NCBI GenBank assembly: GCA_947452765.1
Contig: CANGDR010000001.1
Coordinates: 1-64,000, forward strand
Length of the DNA: 64,000 bases
DNA from: Actinomycetota bacterium
GTDB lineage: Bacteria > Actinomycetota > Actinomycetes > S36-B12 > UBA5976
Direction of reading: 5' to 3'
Under the pieces are notes generated by a model, which was given only the letters and a program-made list of their open reading frames with translations, did no database searches and was not told the DNA's origin. The position numbers were made by a program, and so were the translations under genes. Shown piece by piece: positions 43,413 to 53,566 of this stretch; the stretch's first letter is position 1; each line of letters starts with the position of its first letter.

Positions 43413-43610
43413 ATGTTTCGCTTACTTTCAATTGTGCACATCACCTCACCCGACCCATTTCCATCTCCAAGTGGATTTGATAGTTCAAAAGTCACGCCAG
43501 GTGCTGTCGGCGGTTTAGTTTTTCTAGGTTTAACTTTTGCCGTTGTTGTCTTGTTGTTTAGTTTTAATCGCCACATGAAACGTGTTAGCTTCGAAGAGTC
43601 CGAAGACTAA
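43413..43610 (+). CDS. Small single-span membrane protein downstream of mca
   Basis: 65 residues. A short N-terminal part with DPFPSPSGFDSSKVTPG, one membrane helix (AVGGLVFLGLTFAVVVLLF, about 31-49) and a basic/acidic C-terminus (FNRHMKRVSFEESED). Similar-sized membrane proteins follow mca in other actinobacteria, which supports it as a real gene; the function is unknown. GAGGAGAAT overlaps the end of mca in front of its ATG. SURF1 follows after five bases. Confidence 0.78.
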   Translation: MFRLLSIVHITSPDPFPSPSGFDSSKVTPGAVGGLVFLGLTFAVVVLLFSFNRHMKRVSFEESED

Positions 43611-43615
43611 TTCGA

Positions 43616-44374
43616 ATGTCGCGTTATCTAACGAGAAAAATGATTGGAATTCACTTTCTCGGTTTCCTCGCGCTAGCATCCTGCCTTGCCTTAGCTGCCT
43701 GGCAATGGGATCGCGCACACATGGCACAAAGCCCAACTTCGTCGCAAGAATCAGTTCCATTTGAAAAGCTGAGCCCGCTAAGAGATTTCTTGCCGCTCTC
43801 TTCAGTGGGAGCAAAAACTAAAGTGTCGGGAATTTGGCAACCTGGAGAGCGGATTTTGTTACCAGAGCGAATTCCAAATGGACCTAGCTTGGTAAACCCA
43901 AATCCGGATAAAATTGTCTTTAAGGAATTCGTTGCTCCTATCGGATTTTGGGTAGTGGATATATTGGAACTTGCTGATGGCTCGAGCGTGGGTGTGGTTC
44001 GGGGATTCACCACAGATCCGAAATCGACACCAGCTGCAGTTGGCAGAGCTGAAGTATCGGGAGTTTTGCAGCCATCTGAGGATGCACCTGACGTGCACCT
44101 AGTTAATAAATTGCAGTTACTAACCACAAATATGATCACTGCCAAAGCGAAAACGATTGCTCACGATGGTTATCTCGTAGCGAATGCGGGGGATGGAGAC
44201 CTAACACCCGTTGTTCCAATTGTTGCTCCAAGCCACAAATCGAAACTTCATGTGCGCAATGTTATTTACACGTTCAACTGGCTAATTTTTGGATTGATCG
44301 TGCTAGCAATGTGGCGGCAAATTGTTAGAGATGAACTTGAATCCACCACATTGTTAGAAAATAGGAGAAACTAG
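43616..44374 (+). CDS. SURF1 family cytochrome oxidase assembly protein
   Basis: Helps assemble the aa3-type cytochrome c oxidase, probably heme a insertion. 252 residues with the SURF1 layout: N-terminal membrane helix (HFLGFLALASCLALAAWQWDR, with the conserved W-Q-W/x-R pattern), a large extracytoplasmic domain (LRDFLPLSSVGAKTKVSGIW, VVRGFTTDP), and a C-terminal helix (YTFNWLIFGLIVLAMWRQ). Neighbour DUF3817 follows after four bases, a common actinobacterial pairing. Confidence 0.9.
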   Translation: MSRYLTRKMIGIHFLGFLALASCLALAAWQWDRAHMAQSPTSSQESVPFEKLSPLRDFLPLSSVGAKTKVSGIWQPGERILLPERIPNGPSLVNPNPDKIVFKEFVAPIGFWVVDILELADGSSVGVVRGFTTDPKSTPAAVGRAEVSGVLQPSEDAPDVHLVNKLQLLTTNMITAKAKTIAHDGYLVANAGDGDLTPVVPIVAPSHKSKLHVRNVIYTFNWLIFGLIVLAMWRQIVRDELESTTLLENRRN

Positions 44375-44378
44375 AGCC

Positions 44379-44702
44379 ATGACAACTAATTCAGCTGACT
44401 TTACTAAGCAATGGAAGTTCTATCGAACTATGGCTTTCGTGGTGGGAACAGTATTACTGGTGTTAACAGTTCTGCTGATTTGGGTTCGCGCCTTAGGAAA
44501 TCCAGAACCAGCATTTTATGTGGCTGCTTGGACCGCACATGGTTACATATTTCCGGTCTATGTAATTTCAACTTTTTTATTGTCGATAAAGTTAAAGTGG
44601 CCATTTGGCAAAACCATTTTGATCATGCTTGCCGGAACTGTGCCAGCAATGTCATTTATTACCGAGCGCCGCGTTGCCAAAGAAGTGGCCGCACGCGACT
44701 AA
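44379..44702 (+). CDS. DUF3817 family membrane protein
   Basis: 107 residues, three membrane segments. DUF3817 signatures: FYRTMAFVVGTVLLVLTVLL near residue 13, WTAHGYIFPVYVISTFLLSI near 50 and GKTILIMLAGTVPAMSFITE near 77 before a basic end. Function unknown; the HG..F..Y pattern in helix 2 is conserved in the family. Shares its stop (CTAA) with the convergent CDF gene. Confidence 0.88.
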   Translation: MTTNSADFTKQWKFYRTMAFVVGTVLLVLTVLLIWVRALGNPEPAFYVAAWTAHGYIFPVYVISTFLLSIKLKWPFGKTILIMLAGTVPAMSFITERRVAKEVAARD

Positions 44703-45631
44703 AGCCAGCGGTGCTGACCTTCTGGTTCATCAGCCCATGATCGCTCGTCTTCAATTGGTTCCACGTGTGTAGAGACAGTGGTGTTTTCAAGATGTGCTTT
44801 AATTTCGGCTTCAATAATTTCAGACAGGTCATGACCTTTTTGGATACTCCAGTCACCTGGGACTAGAACATGCATAGAAACAAATCTTTGGCGCCCTGCT
44901 TCACGGGTTTGGAGCGCGTGAAATTTAACAATTTCGCTTTCGTGCTTGGTTAGGACTTCAACAATTTTTTGGTGATCTTCATCAGAGAGTGCTTTATCCA
45001 TCAAGCCAGCGGTACTGGATCGAAGTAAATTCACTCCAGTAATAATGATGTTAAGGCCAACCGCCATTGCAACTATTCCGTCAAGTCGCTCCCATTTGGT
45101 AACCACAACCAGTCCAACACCGATAACCACACCAACAGAAGTCCAAACATCTGTGAGCAGGTGCTTGCCATCAGCATCTAGCACTGGTGAGCGATGCTTC
45201 TTGCCGGCGCGCATCAAAATTACGGCAACAGCACCATTAAGCAAAGAGGCAAGCGACGAGATCGTTAGGCCCCAGCCAACTGCCTCCAATGGACGTGGCG
45301 TAATTATTCGCTCTACTGCCGTAAACACAATAATCAGCGCAGCAAGCAATATCATGAATCCTTCGATACTTGCCGAGAAGTATTCAGCTTTTCCACGACC
45401 AAAGTGGTGAACATTGTCCGCAGGCTTCATAGCAGTACGGAGCGCAAAGAGCGCAACGATAGCTGCGACTATATTCACAATGGATTCGAGAGCATCAGAT
45501 AGTAAGCCGACTGATCCGGTTGCAAGGTAGGCACCAATCTTCATGCCAAAAACTACGAATCCAGTCACGATAGATAGATAGGCAAATTTAAGTAGATTTA
45601 CTGGTGCTGACTCGTTCTGATTAACGCTCAT
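44699..45631 (-). CDS. Cation diffusion facilitator (CDF) metal exporter
   Basis: Proton-coupled exporter of Zn2+, Fe2+, Mn2+ or Co2+. 310 residues: six membrane segments and a cytoplasmic ferredoxin-like domain (about 215-295) that dimerises and senses metal. TM2 site in GSVGLLSDALESIVNI near residue 36, after which HHFGRGKAEYFSASIEG is typical; TM5 has LLTDVWTSVGVVIG near 160. The TM2 Asp and TM5 Asp ligands are visible. Metal choice cannot be read from these alone. Downstream of DUF4031 by 40 bases. Confidence 0.9.
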   Translation of the reverse strand: MSVNQNESAPVNLLKFAYLSIVTGFVVFGMKIGAYLATGSVGLLSDALESIVNIVAAIVALFALRTAMKPADNVHHFGRGKAEYFSASIEGFMILLAALIIVFTAVERIITPRPLEAVGWGLTISSLASLLNGAVAVILMRAGKKHRSPVLDADGKHLLTDVWTSVGVVIGVGLVVVTKWERLDGIVAMAVGLNIIITGVNLLRSSTAGLMDKALSDEDHQKIVEVLTKHESEIVKFHALQTREAGRQRFVSMHVLVPGDWSIQKGHDLSEIIEAEIKAHLENTTVSTHVEPIEDERSWADEPEGQHRWL

Positions 45632-45670
45632 AGTTCATTGTGACAGATCAATTTGTGCGGCGAGGCCCGA

Positions 45671-45970
45671 CTATGGCTGATGATGAGGTACTTTTTCGGG
45701 CCTGCCATTTCGTTCGCTAGGCCGTTTGCGCAGTCCGGACTCGTAAAGTGCACGCAATATATCCCGAGTTGTAACGACTCGAGCGCCGTTAGTAATTGCC
45801 AAACCCCGCATATGTTCTGGAATATCAAAGTGATCTCCCTGGAACCCTCGATCCGGGAGTCCAAGTTCAGCAGCGAACTCCTTTAGTTCTTCAATTGAGG
45901 TATCGCTCACCATGTGGCACCATAACCAGTCCCGCCATGGCCACATTGCGGTGTCGATCAATATCGCCAT
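45671..45970 (-). CDS. DUF4031 family protein
   Basis: 99 residues, cytoplasmic. Recognised by ILIDTAMWPWRDWLWCHMVSD at the start, then LKEFAAELGLPDRGFQGDHFDIPEHMR and ARVVTTRDILRALYESGLR. Rich in Trp, His and acidic residues like a small enzyme, but no catalytic assignment exists. Follows the MMPL gene by six bases and precedes the CDF gene, so it is likely a member of the MMPL-DUF4031-CDF transcript. Confidence 0.82.
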   Translation of the reverse strand: MAILIDTAMWPWRDWLWCHMVSDTSIEELKEFAAELGLPDRGFQGDHFDIPEHMRGLAITNGARVVTTRDILRALYESGLRKRPSERNGRPEKVPHHQP

Positions 45971-45976
45971 AACAAA

Positions 45977-48139
45977 TTATTCCGTTATGCCGAATCGATT
46001 GTGGAGTCGGCGAAGCGGAGCAGGGGCCCACCAGTTCCAATCTCCGGCCACTCGCATAAGCGCAGGAACTAAAAGTCCGCGAACGATTGTGGCATCGATC
46101 ATGATTGCAAATGCAATTCCTAGGCCAAGCATCTTGATGCTAGTAACTCCACTCGTTATAAAACAGGCAAAAACAATTGCAATCAAGATGGCAGCTGCAG
46201 TAATAATGCGACCAGACTTCTGAAGACCCCTACTTACCGCCTCCGTAGTGGAGGCACCGGCATCATGTTCCTCTTTTATTCGAGAAAGCAGAAACAGTTC
46301 GTAATCCATTGACAACCCAAATGCAACAATTGCGACTAAGACCAAGGTTGACGTATCTAGCGCACCTGTGACAGTGAAGTTACCAACCAGCCAGTGCGCA
46401 TTTCCTTCTTGGAAAACCCAAACCAAAAGACCAAGCGTTGCCGACAAACTAGCCAGGTTGAGTAAGACTGCTTTGATAGGAAGAATTACGCTGCCAGTAA
46501 ATAGGAACAAAATAACCAAGGTTGCAATAGACAACCAAGCAAAGACAATTCCAAGATGACTCGAGATTCCTGCTTGTGAATCAGTAAAGACTGCAGATTG
46601 GCCTCCAATCAAAGTTCCCGCGACCGGAGCCGGCACACTCCGCAAGTCTGCAATCTGATTTTGGGCAGCGATCGCGCGCGATGGAACGGAAGAAAACATC
46701 GTAATTCTATGGAAGTTGGCTGACGACTTAATCCCTTGATCCGGAGGTAGCGGACTTTCCTTGCCACTCTGTATGTAGATGTCACTTGTGAGAACGCTGA
46801 TGATCCCAGTATGAGTGCTTAACTCGCGAGCGTACTTATCAACTTCGGCCGTGGTCGCAGTAGTCGGAATTACAACTTCAATCGGCGCTTGGTTGTCGAA
46901 TCGCTCTCGGATTTGAGCCGATGCAATCGCTGCTGGGTTTGCTGCTGGTAAAACCCGATCATCTACTTGACTAAGTTTTACATTCAGGGCGGGCGCAGCA
47001 CTTAAGAAAATGATTCCCAATGTGGCAAAGATTACGAGAGTCGGTCGGCGCATTACATTTCGTGCCAGCCATGACCAAGCGCCATCTTCCCGAGGCTTTA
47101 AGTCACCGCGCCGTACCTTGAACTTATCAACGTTAGTTCCGAGCAAATTTAAAACTGCAGGCAAAGCAACCAATGATGAAAGCACGGCAAATAGCACCAC
47201 GCTGACTCCCGCGTAAGCGAACGAGTCCAAAAAGTACTGTGGGAAAACCAGCATTGAGGCAAGGACAAGAGCTACGGTCAAGCCTGAGAAAAATACGGTG
47301 CGCCCTGCAGTATTTATCGTTCTGGCGACAGCAGCTTTCACATCGCTAGTCCGATTAAGTTCTTCGCGGAATCGATTAACAATCAGTAGCGCATAGTCGA
47401 TACCTAGGCCAAGCCCAAGTCCAGTGATCAAATTTAAGGCGAAAATAGAAACATCGGTCACTCGAGTGATCAGATAGATAACGAAGAAACTGCCAGTGAT
47501 TGAACCAAGTGCAACGATCATCGGTAGGCCAGCAGCAATTGCGGCGCCAAATACTATGAATAGCATCAGGATATTCAGGGGAATTGCAATCGACTCAGCC
47601 TTAGTTAAATCAGTTTTAATCTGGCTATTAATTGCGTGGTAAAGAACCTCTAATCCACCAACATATGTTCGATTACTACCTGTCGCCTTATCGTAAGTTT
47701 CTTGGATATGTGCAGCAGTAGCCGCTGATTCAGATTCAGAAATATTCTTATTAAAGTAGACAAGTGCTAAACCAGCATTTCCATCTTTACTCTTAAGCTC
47801 AGTCGGATTGCCAGAAGACCAATAAGAAACTATTGACTCAACATTTTTTTCTTTGGAAACATTGGCCAAGATTTCCGTGGCAGCAGCCTTTGAAACTTCG
47901 CTGTCGATGTTTGAGCCAGTATCAATAACTAAGATGGCTGAGGCATCATGGGCATTAAAATCTTTTCGAAGGATGGTGTCAACAGCAGCAGAGTCACTTC
48001 CTAAATCGTCGTAGCCCTGACTCTTGAGCGAGCCAAACATACCGGCCCCGACAATGCCTGCAACTGTGATGGCAATCAGATATCCGACTAAAATTTTCTT
48101 ACTGTTATTGACGACAAATGAACCCAGGCGATCGAACAT
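45977..48139 (-). CDS. MMPL/RND-family membrane transporter
   Basis: Proton-driven exporter of lipids or hydrophobic compounds. 720 residues from the ATG at 48139; the track starts at a TTG five codons earlier, and AGGAAA sits ahead of the ATG. Two repeats, each with a first helix, an extracytoplasmic domain and five helices. Key membrane motifs are GLGLGIDYALLIVNRF near residue 243 and AFGLSMDYELFLLSRI near 610, whose Asp-Tyr pairs are the proton relay of MmpL3-type proteins. Head of a three-gene run with DUF4031 and CDF. Cargo unknown. Confidence 0.9.
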   Translation of the reverse strand: MFDRLGSFVVNNSKKILVGYLIAITVAGIVGAGMFGSLKSQGYDDLGSDSAAVDTILRKDFNAHDASAILVIDTGSNIDSEVSKAAATEILANVSKEKNVESIVSYWSSGNPTELKSKDGNAGLALVYFNKNISESESAATAAHIQETYDKATGSNRTYVGGLEVLYHAINSQIKTDLTKAESIAIPLNILMLFIVFGAAIAAGLPMIVALGSITGSFFVIYLITRVTDVSIFALNLITGLGLGLGIDYALLIVNRFREELNRTSDVKAAVARTINTAGRTVFFSGLTVALVLASMLVFPQYFLDSFAYAGVSVVLFAVLSSLVALPAVLNLLGTNVDKFKVRRGDLKPREDGAWSWLARNVMRRPTLVIFATLGIIFLSAAPALNVKLSQVDDRVLPAANPAAIASAQIRERFDNQAPIEVVIPTTATTAEVDKYARELSTHTGIISVLTSDIYIQSGKESPLPPDQGIKSSANFHRITMFSSVPSRAIAAQNQIADLRSVPAPVAGTLIGGQSAVFTDSQAGISSHLGIVFAWLSIATLVILFLFTGSVILPIKAVLLNLASLSATLGLLVWVFQEGNAHWLVGNFTVTGALDTSTLVLVAIVAFGLSMDYELFLLSRIKEEHDAGASTTEAVSRGLQKSGRIITAAAILIAIVFACFITSGVTSIKMLGLGIAFAIMIDATIVRGLLVPALMRVAGDWNWWAPAPLRRLHNRFGITE

Positions 48140-48192
48140 AAATTTCCTATACAACTATTTAAAATTATTTTCTTAGTTGCAATACTAGCTAG

Positions 48193-50103
48193 TTATTTTA
48201 TGCTCACTCTTTTAGTCGTGGATGATATTGTTCCAAGTCGAGAGTCACTTGTTTTAGCACGGTAAGAAATTGTGGTCCTTTTGGAGCCAACTGAATTAGT
48301 AAAAGTCCAGACACCTGACGAATTGGTTCGGACAATTCTTACTCGCTGCCACTTGCCAGCACCAACCTGGCGTTCAACGGAGACTTTAACGCCTGCAAGT
48401 CCAGGTGAAACGCTGCCAGTGATTACCGCCTTTGCGTTGCGCTTAAGCGACTTGGGTACTGCAATCCAAATTTTGCCAGCCACAGATATTGATTGAGTTC
48501 CAGTATTAACTGAACCCTTGCTGTTGGTTGCCCGTATCCGAATCGCATTTTTCCCTGGCGGCGGTGCAGCCCAAACCATCTTCCAAGTTCCCGTGGCAGT
48601 CGTTGTTGCCTTGGTGATTGTCACCCAACTTGCGCCAACTTTGCGCTGTAGCGAAACAGTTGCTCCCAATTGGGCCGGAGTTATTTTGCCAGTAAACGTG
48701 TATGGAATTGGAGTGAGTGCGGTCTTCGGCCAGTTCACCTTCGTGATGCCAGTAAGTGTCTTTGCGGTCACGGTGGTGGAACCTGCAATGGTTGCAATTC
48801 CAGCAGTGATTTTGGAAATGTATGTTGACTTAATTCCAAGTACGCCGCGCAATTTATCTGGGGTTAACGGTTGCCCTGGAGCGATCGTCAGAGAAGTTAG
48901 ATTTCCTGCAGAGTCAGAAAGGTCAAGTCGGCTGACGCCACCACTCACATAATTTGAAACTAAAGTCATAGACCATACGTCCGCAATGGGTACACCCGCG
49001 GCATTTAACCTTTTAACTAAAGTTGCTTGATCGATAGACGCCACCCAGCTGGCATTCGGATTGTTAACCCGTGGATCTTGCGACCAATGATCATCAACAC
49101 TTGATAACCAGCTAATTGGTGAAGTTCCCCAAACTTGCGATCGTGGCTGCGTCATACCTCCGGTTGAAGACGAGTAGTAGCCAGTAATAACTGCTGGACC
49201 GCTCATAACAACCATCCCTGAATCAGGCGCGCCGGCTGTTGCATCGACTGCTGCTACCCAGGCAGATCCCGAAGCAGCATATTCTTTGCTAAAGCCAACG
49301 AATACTTGAGCGCTGTCGGTAACTCCGATATTGCACAGGCAACTAGCGTTCAACCCAGCTCGAGATTGCATTAATGCAAATGAGCGAGCAGCAACTGCTT
49401 GTGCCTTGAGTGCTTCTGCAGGCCAAGAGGAAGGCATTTCGCCCAATCCATACAGATACTGATTGGTTAACTGCAAAGTGTTTATGGCATTCTTTGCTTT
49501 AATTTCAAAAGTGCCGTACTTGTAACGATGTGGGCAACTAGTAGTACTGCATGGCGCAGTGCCAAGTGCAGCGGCCGCAACAACTCCAGCGTTCAAATTT
49601 ACTAACGAGCTGGAGTTATCCCAACTAATGATTGCTGATGAGCCTGTTGCTGTCGTAACACCTGTTCCACTCATGGTGAAAGTGCTATCAACAAAAGTAA
49701 AAGTTAAATCAGTTGCTGCTGGAATTGTTATCAGGGAACCGCCGTCAATTACGATGCTTAAAGCGCCACCCGCTGAAGCATTAAGAGGATTGTCTTCTCC
49801 ACGAACAAAAATTGTGCTTTGTCCAGTTTCAATTCCCACCTTGAGTGCAGCAGGAGTTGGCTGCGAAGCCACCGTGGTTCCTTGATAGTAATGAGTTAAA
49901 ATTTGGTCGTACTTAAAGCCATCAAGTGCCATACCGTAAGCGCCGTATTGACTTAAACCCAAGCCATGGCCCCAGCCGGCGCCCGTAATTGTGAATCCCG
50001 CTGGAACTTGTACCGCAGCTGCTGCTTGGGCTGGCACAATAGACGCGCCAATAAAGCAGGCTGAAATTAAGGCAGAAACTAGAGACTTACGGGAGTTATT
50101 CAT
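48193..50103 (-). CDS. Secreted SpoIID/LytB-domain protein with two C-terminal Ig-like repeats
   Basis: 636 residues with a signal peptide (NNSRKSLVSALISACFIGASIVPAQA, cut after AQA). The SpoIID lytic-transglycosylase elements are in permuted order: the GWGHGLGLSQYGAYGMALDG motif comes first (near residue 43), then the LYGLGEMPSSWPAEALKAQA segment with the catalytic Glu (near 225). Two tandem beta repeats close the protein (about 465-550 and 555-636; SLQRKVGASWVTITKATT and SVERQVGAGKWQRVRIVRTN). Probably cleaves glycan strands during wall remodelling. I use the ATG at 50103; a GTG at 50118 is possible. The final repeats are Ser/Thr-rich and potential Pmt targets (inference). Confidence 0.85.
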   Translation of the reverse strand: MNNSRKSLVSALISACFIGASIVPAQAAAAVQVPAGFTITGAGWGHGLGLSQYGAYGMALDGFKYDQILTHYYQGTTVASQPTPAALKVGIETGQSTIFVRGEDNPLNASAGGALSIVIDGGSLITIPAATDLTFTFVDSTFTMSGTGVTTATGSSAIISWDNSSSLVNLNAGVVAAAALGTAPCSTTSCPHRYKYGTFEIKAKNAINTLQLTNQYLYGLGEMPSSWPAEALKAQAVAARSFALMQSRAGLNASCLCNIGVTDSAQVFVGFSKEYAASGSAWVAAVDATAGAPDSGMVVMSGPAVITGYYSSSTGGMTQPRSQVWGTSPISWLSSVDDHWSQDPRVNNPNASWVASIDQATLVKRLNAAGVPIADVWSMTLVSNYVSGGVSRLDLSDSAGNLTSLTIAPGQPLTPDKLRGVLGIKSTYISKITAGIATIAGSTTVTAKTLTGITKVNWPKTALTPIPYTFTGKITPAQLGATVSLQRKVGASWVTITKATTTATGTWKMVWAAPPPGKNAIRIRATNSKGSVNTGTQSISVAGKIWIAVPKSLKRNAKAVITGSVSPGLAGVKVSVERQVGAGKWQRVRIVRTNSSGVWTFTNSVGSKRTTISYRAKTSDSRLGTISSTTKRVSIK

Positions 50104-50312
50104 GATTCTCAAGTTCACTAGGGGAAGTGTGCTATTTGAAACTTACACGGCCAATGTGAACATCTAGGGAACCAACATCCAAGAATTAGATAGGAATTGT
50201 CCGAATTTCAACGACTACCGGCGAATCCAGGGCGATTTTCAGGACACGCCAGACTGTGACTTACGATTAGTACAACGCAATTGCGCATTCGTCTCCATAG
50301 CAAGGATTACCT

Positions 50313-53036
50313 GTGAGTGTTCTAGACAAGATTCTTCGTGCCGGTGAAGGCAAGATTCTCCGAACACTAGAGTCCTACGCGAATCAGATCAACCTACTCG
50401 AAGAGCATTACGTTGCATTGAGTGATGCTGACCTACGCGGCATGACCGATGATTTTCGAAGCCGGCTTGCAAATGGGGAAACTCTTGACGACTTACTGCC
50501 AGAAGCTTTCGCAGTTGTAAGAGAAGCAAGTAAACGGACATTGGGTCAGCGTCACTATGACGTTCAGCTAATGGGTGGCGCTGCACTTCACTTAGGCAAC
50601 ATTGCAGAAATGCGAACTGGTGAAGGTAAAACATTAGTTTCAACCTTGCCCGCATATTTAAATGCACTTTCCGGTAAGGGTGTTCACATTGTTACCGTAA
50701 ACGACTACCTTGCAGCTCGTGATGCCCAGTGGATGGGTCGAGTGCACCGTTTCCTTGGATTAACGGTAGGTACGATCCTTTCCGACATGACACCAGAACA
50801 GCGACGCGATGCCTATAACGCGGACATTACATATGGAACTAACAATGAATTCGGTTTTGATTACCTTCGCGACAACATGGCATGGAGTCCACAAGAGCGA
50901 GTTCAGCGTGAATACAACTTTGCAATCGTCGATGAAGTTGATTCAATCCTGATTGATGAAGCGAGAACTCCGTTGATTATCAGTGGACCAGCTGATGTGG
51001 CGACTAAGTGGTACGCCGAATTTTCGCGATTAGTTCCGAGGCTAACGATCGACGTTGACTATGACGTGGATGAAAAGAAGCGCACCGTTGGCATCTTGGA
51101 ACCAGGTGTTGAGAAAGTTGAAAACTGGCTAGGGATTGAAAATCTCTATGAATCAGTTAACACTCCACTTGTTGGCTACTTGAACAATGCAATTAAGGCC
51201 TTGGCATTATTTAAGAAAGACAAAGACTACGTAGTAATGAATGGCGAAGTATTGATTGTTGATGAGCACACTGGTCGGCTATTGGCTGGCCGGCGCTATA
51301 ACGATGGTATGCATCAAGCTATTGAAGCTAAAGAAGGCGTGGAAATTCAAAACGAGAATCAGACGCTGGCAACAATTACAATCCAGAATTACTTCCGCAT
51401 GTATGACAAATTGTCGGGCATGACTGGAACCGCAATGACTGAAGCTGCTGAGTTCCACCAAATTTACAAACTCGGTGTGGTTCCAATTCCGGCAAACCGT
51501 CCGGTGCAGCGCCTTGACCAAACTGACTTGGTTTACCGAACTGAGGATGCAAAATTCAAGGCAGTTATCGCAGACATCGAAACAAAGAATCGCGCTGGTC
51601 AACCAGTTCTTGTGGGCACAACCAGTGTTGAGAAGAGCGAACTACTTTCGGGTTACTTAACTCGTTCGGGAATTCGCCACGAGGTACTAAATGCCAAACA
51701 ACACGATCGGGAAGCAACAATTATTGCTGAAGCTGGGCGCAAGGCAGCAGTCACTGTTGCGACCAACATGGCAGGTCGCGGAACTGACATCATGCTTGGC
51801 GGTAACCCAGAATTCAGAGCCGCTGCGGAATTAGAACGGCGAGGACTTGATCCAGTTGAAAACCAGGCAGAGTATGAGGCTGCCTGGCCTTCGGCATTGG
51901 AAGCTGCCCAAGAAGCAGTTAAGGCTGAGCACAACGAAGTTGTTGAAGCCGGCGGCTTATATGTTCTAGGAACTGAACGTCACGAATCTCGACGAATCGA
52001 CAACCAGTTACGTGGTCGATCTGGTCGACAGGGTGATCCTGGAGAAACCAGATTTTATTTATCACTTGAAGATGATCTGATGCGCTTGTTCAAGGGCGAG
52101 ATGGTTAATTCGTTCTTGCAACGTTTCAATGTTCCAGACGATGTGCCAATCGAAGCCAAGATGGTCACAAATTCAATCCGGTCCGCGCAAACTCAGGTTG
52201 AAGCACAAAACTTTGAAATCAGAAAAAATGTATTAAAGTACGACGAAGTAATGAACCGACAGCGTCAAGTTGTTTATGCTGAGCGCTCACGAGTACTTGA
52301 TGGCGAAGATGTGCAAGATCAAATCCAAATGTTCATGGATGACACCATCGAGGCATATGTTGTAGCAGCAACTGCCGAAGGGTATCCAGAGGAATGGGAT
52401 TTACCTACACTTTGGACTGCCCTAAAGACGCTTTACCCAATTAGTCTCACCGCAGAAGATGTCGCCAAGATGGCTGGCGGTGAGATCGCTGATCTTTCAC
52501 CAGACTTCTTACAGGCCACCTTGCGAGAGGACATCGAACAGGCTTATAAAGCTCGAGAAGATGAACTTGAAGCACCTGTCATGCGCGAACTCGAGCGCCG
52601 GGTAATTCTTACGGTTCTGGATCGTAAATGGCGCGAACACCTTTACGAGATGGATTATTTACAAGAAGGAATCGGACTGCGCGCCATGGCACAACGCGAT
52701 CCTCTCGTTGAGTATCAGCGTGAAGGGTACGACTTATTCGTTGCCATGATGGATGGCATAAAAGAAGAGTCCGTGGGTTATTTGTTTAACGTTGAAGTTA
52801 CGGTCACTCCACATGTACACGAAAATGGCGAAACCCATTCCGATATTGACGTGGCAGCAAAGGGGTTAGAAGCTCATGCGCCAGCAACAAATTTGCAGTA
52901 CACCGCTCCAAGTGAATCAGGTGAGGTGAAAACCTCAGTTGTTAGCGATGGCGCGTATGCAAATGTTGGCCGCAACGACGTTTGTCCTTGTGGCTCCGGG
53001 AAGAAGTTCAAAAAGTGTCACGGAGCTTCTGTTTAA
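50313..53036 (+). CDS. secA: Preprotein translocase ATPase SecA
   Basis: Drives protein export through SecYEG. 907 residues from GTG with AAGGA six bases upstream. Walker [12 protein letters not shown] near residue 102, DEAD-like [16 protein letters not shown] near 206, [13 protein letters not shown] near 488, [12 protein letters not shown] near 565, and the C-terminal zinc SEC-C motif [13 protein letters not shown] near 892. This is the housekeeping SecA1. The Rv3235-family gene converges on it with only two bases between the stops. Confidence 0.97.
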   Translation: MSVLDKILRAGEGKILRTLESYANQINLLEEHYVALSDADLRGMTDDFRSRLANGETLDDLLPEAFAVVREASKRTLGQRHYDVQLMGGAALHLGNIAEMRTGEGKTLVSTLPAYLNALSGKGVHIVTVNDYLAARDAQWMGRVHRFLGLTVGTILSDMTPEQRRDAYNADITYGTNNEFGFDYLRDNMAWSPQERVQREYNFAIVDEVDSILIDEARTPLIISGPADVATKWYAEFSRLVPRLTIDVDYDVDEKKRTVGILEPGVEKVENWLGIENLYESVNTPLVGYLNNAIKALALFKKDKDYVVMNGEVLIVDEHTGRLLAGRRYNDGMHQAIEAKEGVEIQNENQTLATITIQNYFRMYDKLSGMTGTAMTEAAEFHQIYKLGVVPIPANRPVQRLDQTDLVYRTEDAKFKAVIADIETKNRAGQPVLVGTTSVEKSELLSGYLTRSGIRHEVLNAKQHDREATIIAEAGRKAAVTVATNMAGRGTDIMLGGNPEFRAAAELERRGLDPVENQAEYEAAWPSALEAAQEAVKAEHNEVVEAGGLYVLGTERHESRRIDNQLRGRSGRQGDPGETRFYLSLEDDLMRLFKGEMVNSFLQRFNVPDDVPIEAKMVTNSIRSAQTQVEAQNFEIRKNVLKYDEVMNRQRQVVYAERSRVLDGEDVQDQIQMFMDDTIEAYVVAATAEGYPEEWDLPTLWTALKTLYPISLTAEDVAKMAGGEIADLSPDFLQATLREDIEQAYKAREDELEAPVMRELERRVILTVLDRKWREHLYEMDYLQEGIGLRAMAQRDPLVEYQREGYDLFVAMMDGIKEESVGYLFNVEVTVTPHVHENGETHSDIDVAAKGLEAHAPATNLQYTAPSESGEVKTSVVSDGAYANVGRNDVCPCGSGKKFKKCHGASV

Positions 53037-53038
53037 CA

Positions 53039-53566
53039 TCAGAGTGCCCAAACCAAACTGGTTGCACGCCAACGCCCATCAAGCCCTTCAAGGCGCATTG
53101 CCAAAGCAAATGAGCGATTAGGTGTGCCAAAAACTGAACTAATCTCTGCTACACCATCATCAGTTTCATGTACGTGGATACTCCGCACTCCGAGCCGAGG
53201 CATTTTATTTCGCGCAATATGTCCCTGCAATTGGGTCATGACTTCTGGAGTTATCCAGCGAGTCAATTGGGTGGCTGGCCGGGAACCATTTACTACTTCC
53301 ACCAAGGCATGAACTAATCTCATTGACCATTGTTGCGCGGACGGTAGCTCAGCACGTGGTGTAGCTTGCGGATCGAAACTAGTTGCACTGTTATCTCCGA
53401 TACGTGGCGGAACATAAGTAAGCGCATTTGCCCCATCGGTCTGCGGCCATTCAAATGGCAACGTTTCCTGTAACCCATATTTTGTACGCTTTGGCAGATT
53501 TAATACTTGCGCATTATTTGCGCGGCGTCCGTGCGGCGTTGGTAAGGCATAGACAATTGCACTCAT
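53039..53566 (-). CDS. Rv3235/DUF6459 family protein
   Basis: 175 residues. Recognised from the C-terminal half: QQWSMRLVHALVEVVNGSRPATQLTRWITPEVMTQL near residue 90, then VRSIHVHETDDGVAEISSVFG and RSFALAMRLEGLDGRWRATSL. This compact alpha/beta domain is conserved in actinobacteria next to secA and has no known function. The N-terminal 85 residues look disordered. The ATG at 53566 was chosen because AGGGGGGAAC immediately precedes it; the track start is 15 codons upstream. No membrane segment. Confidence 0.85.
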   Translation of the reverse strand: MSAIVYALPTPHGRRANNAQVLNLPKRTKYGLQETLPFEWPQTDGANALTYVPPRIGDNSATSFDPQATPRAELPSAQQWSMRLVHALVEVVNGSRPATQLTRWITPEVMTQLQGHIARNKMPRLGVRSIHVHETDDGVAEISSVFGTPNRSFALAMRLEGLDGRWRATSLVWAL

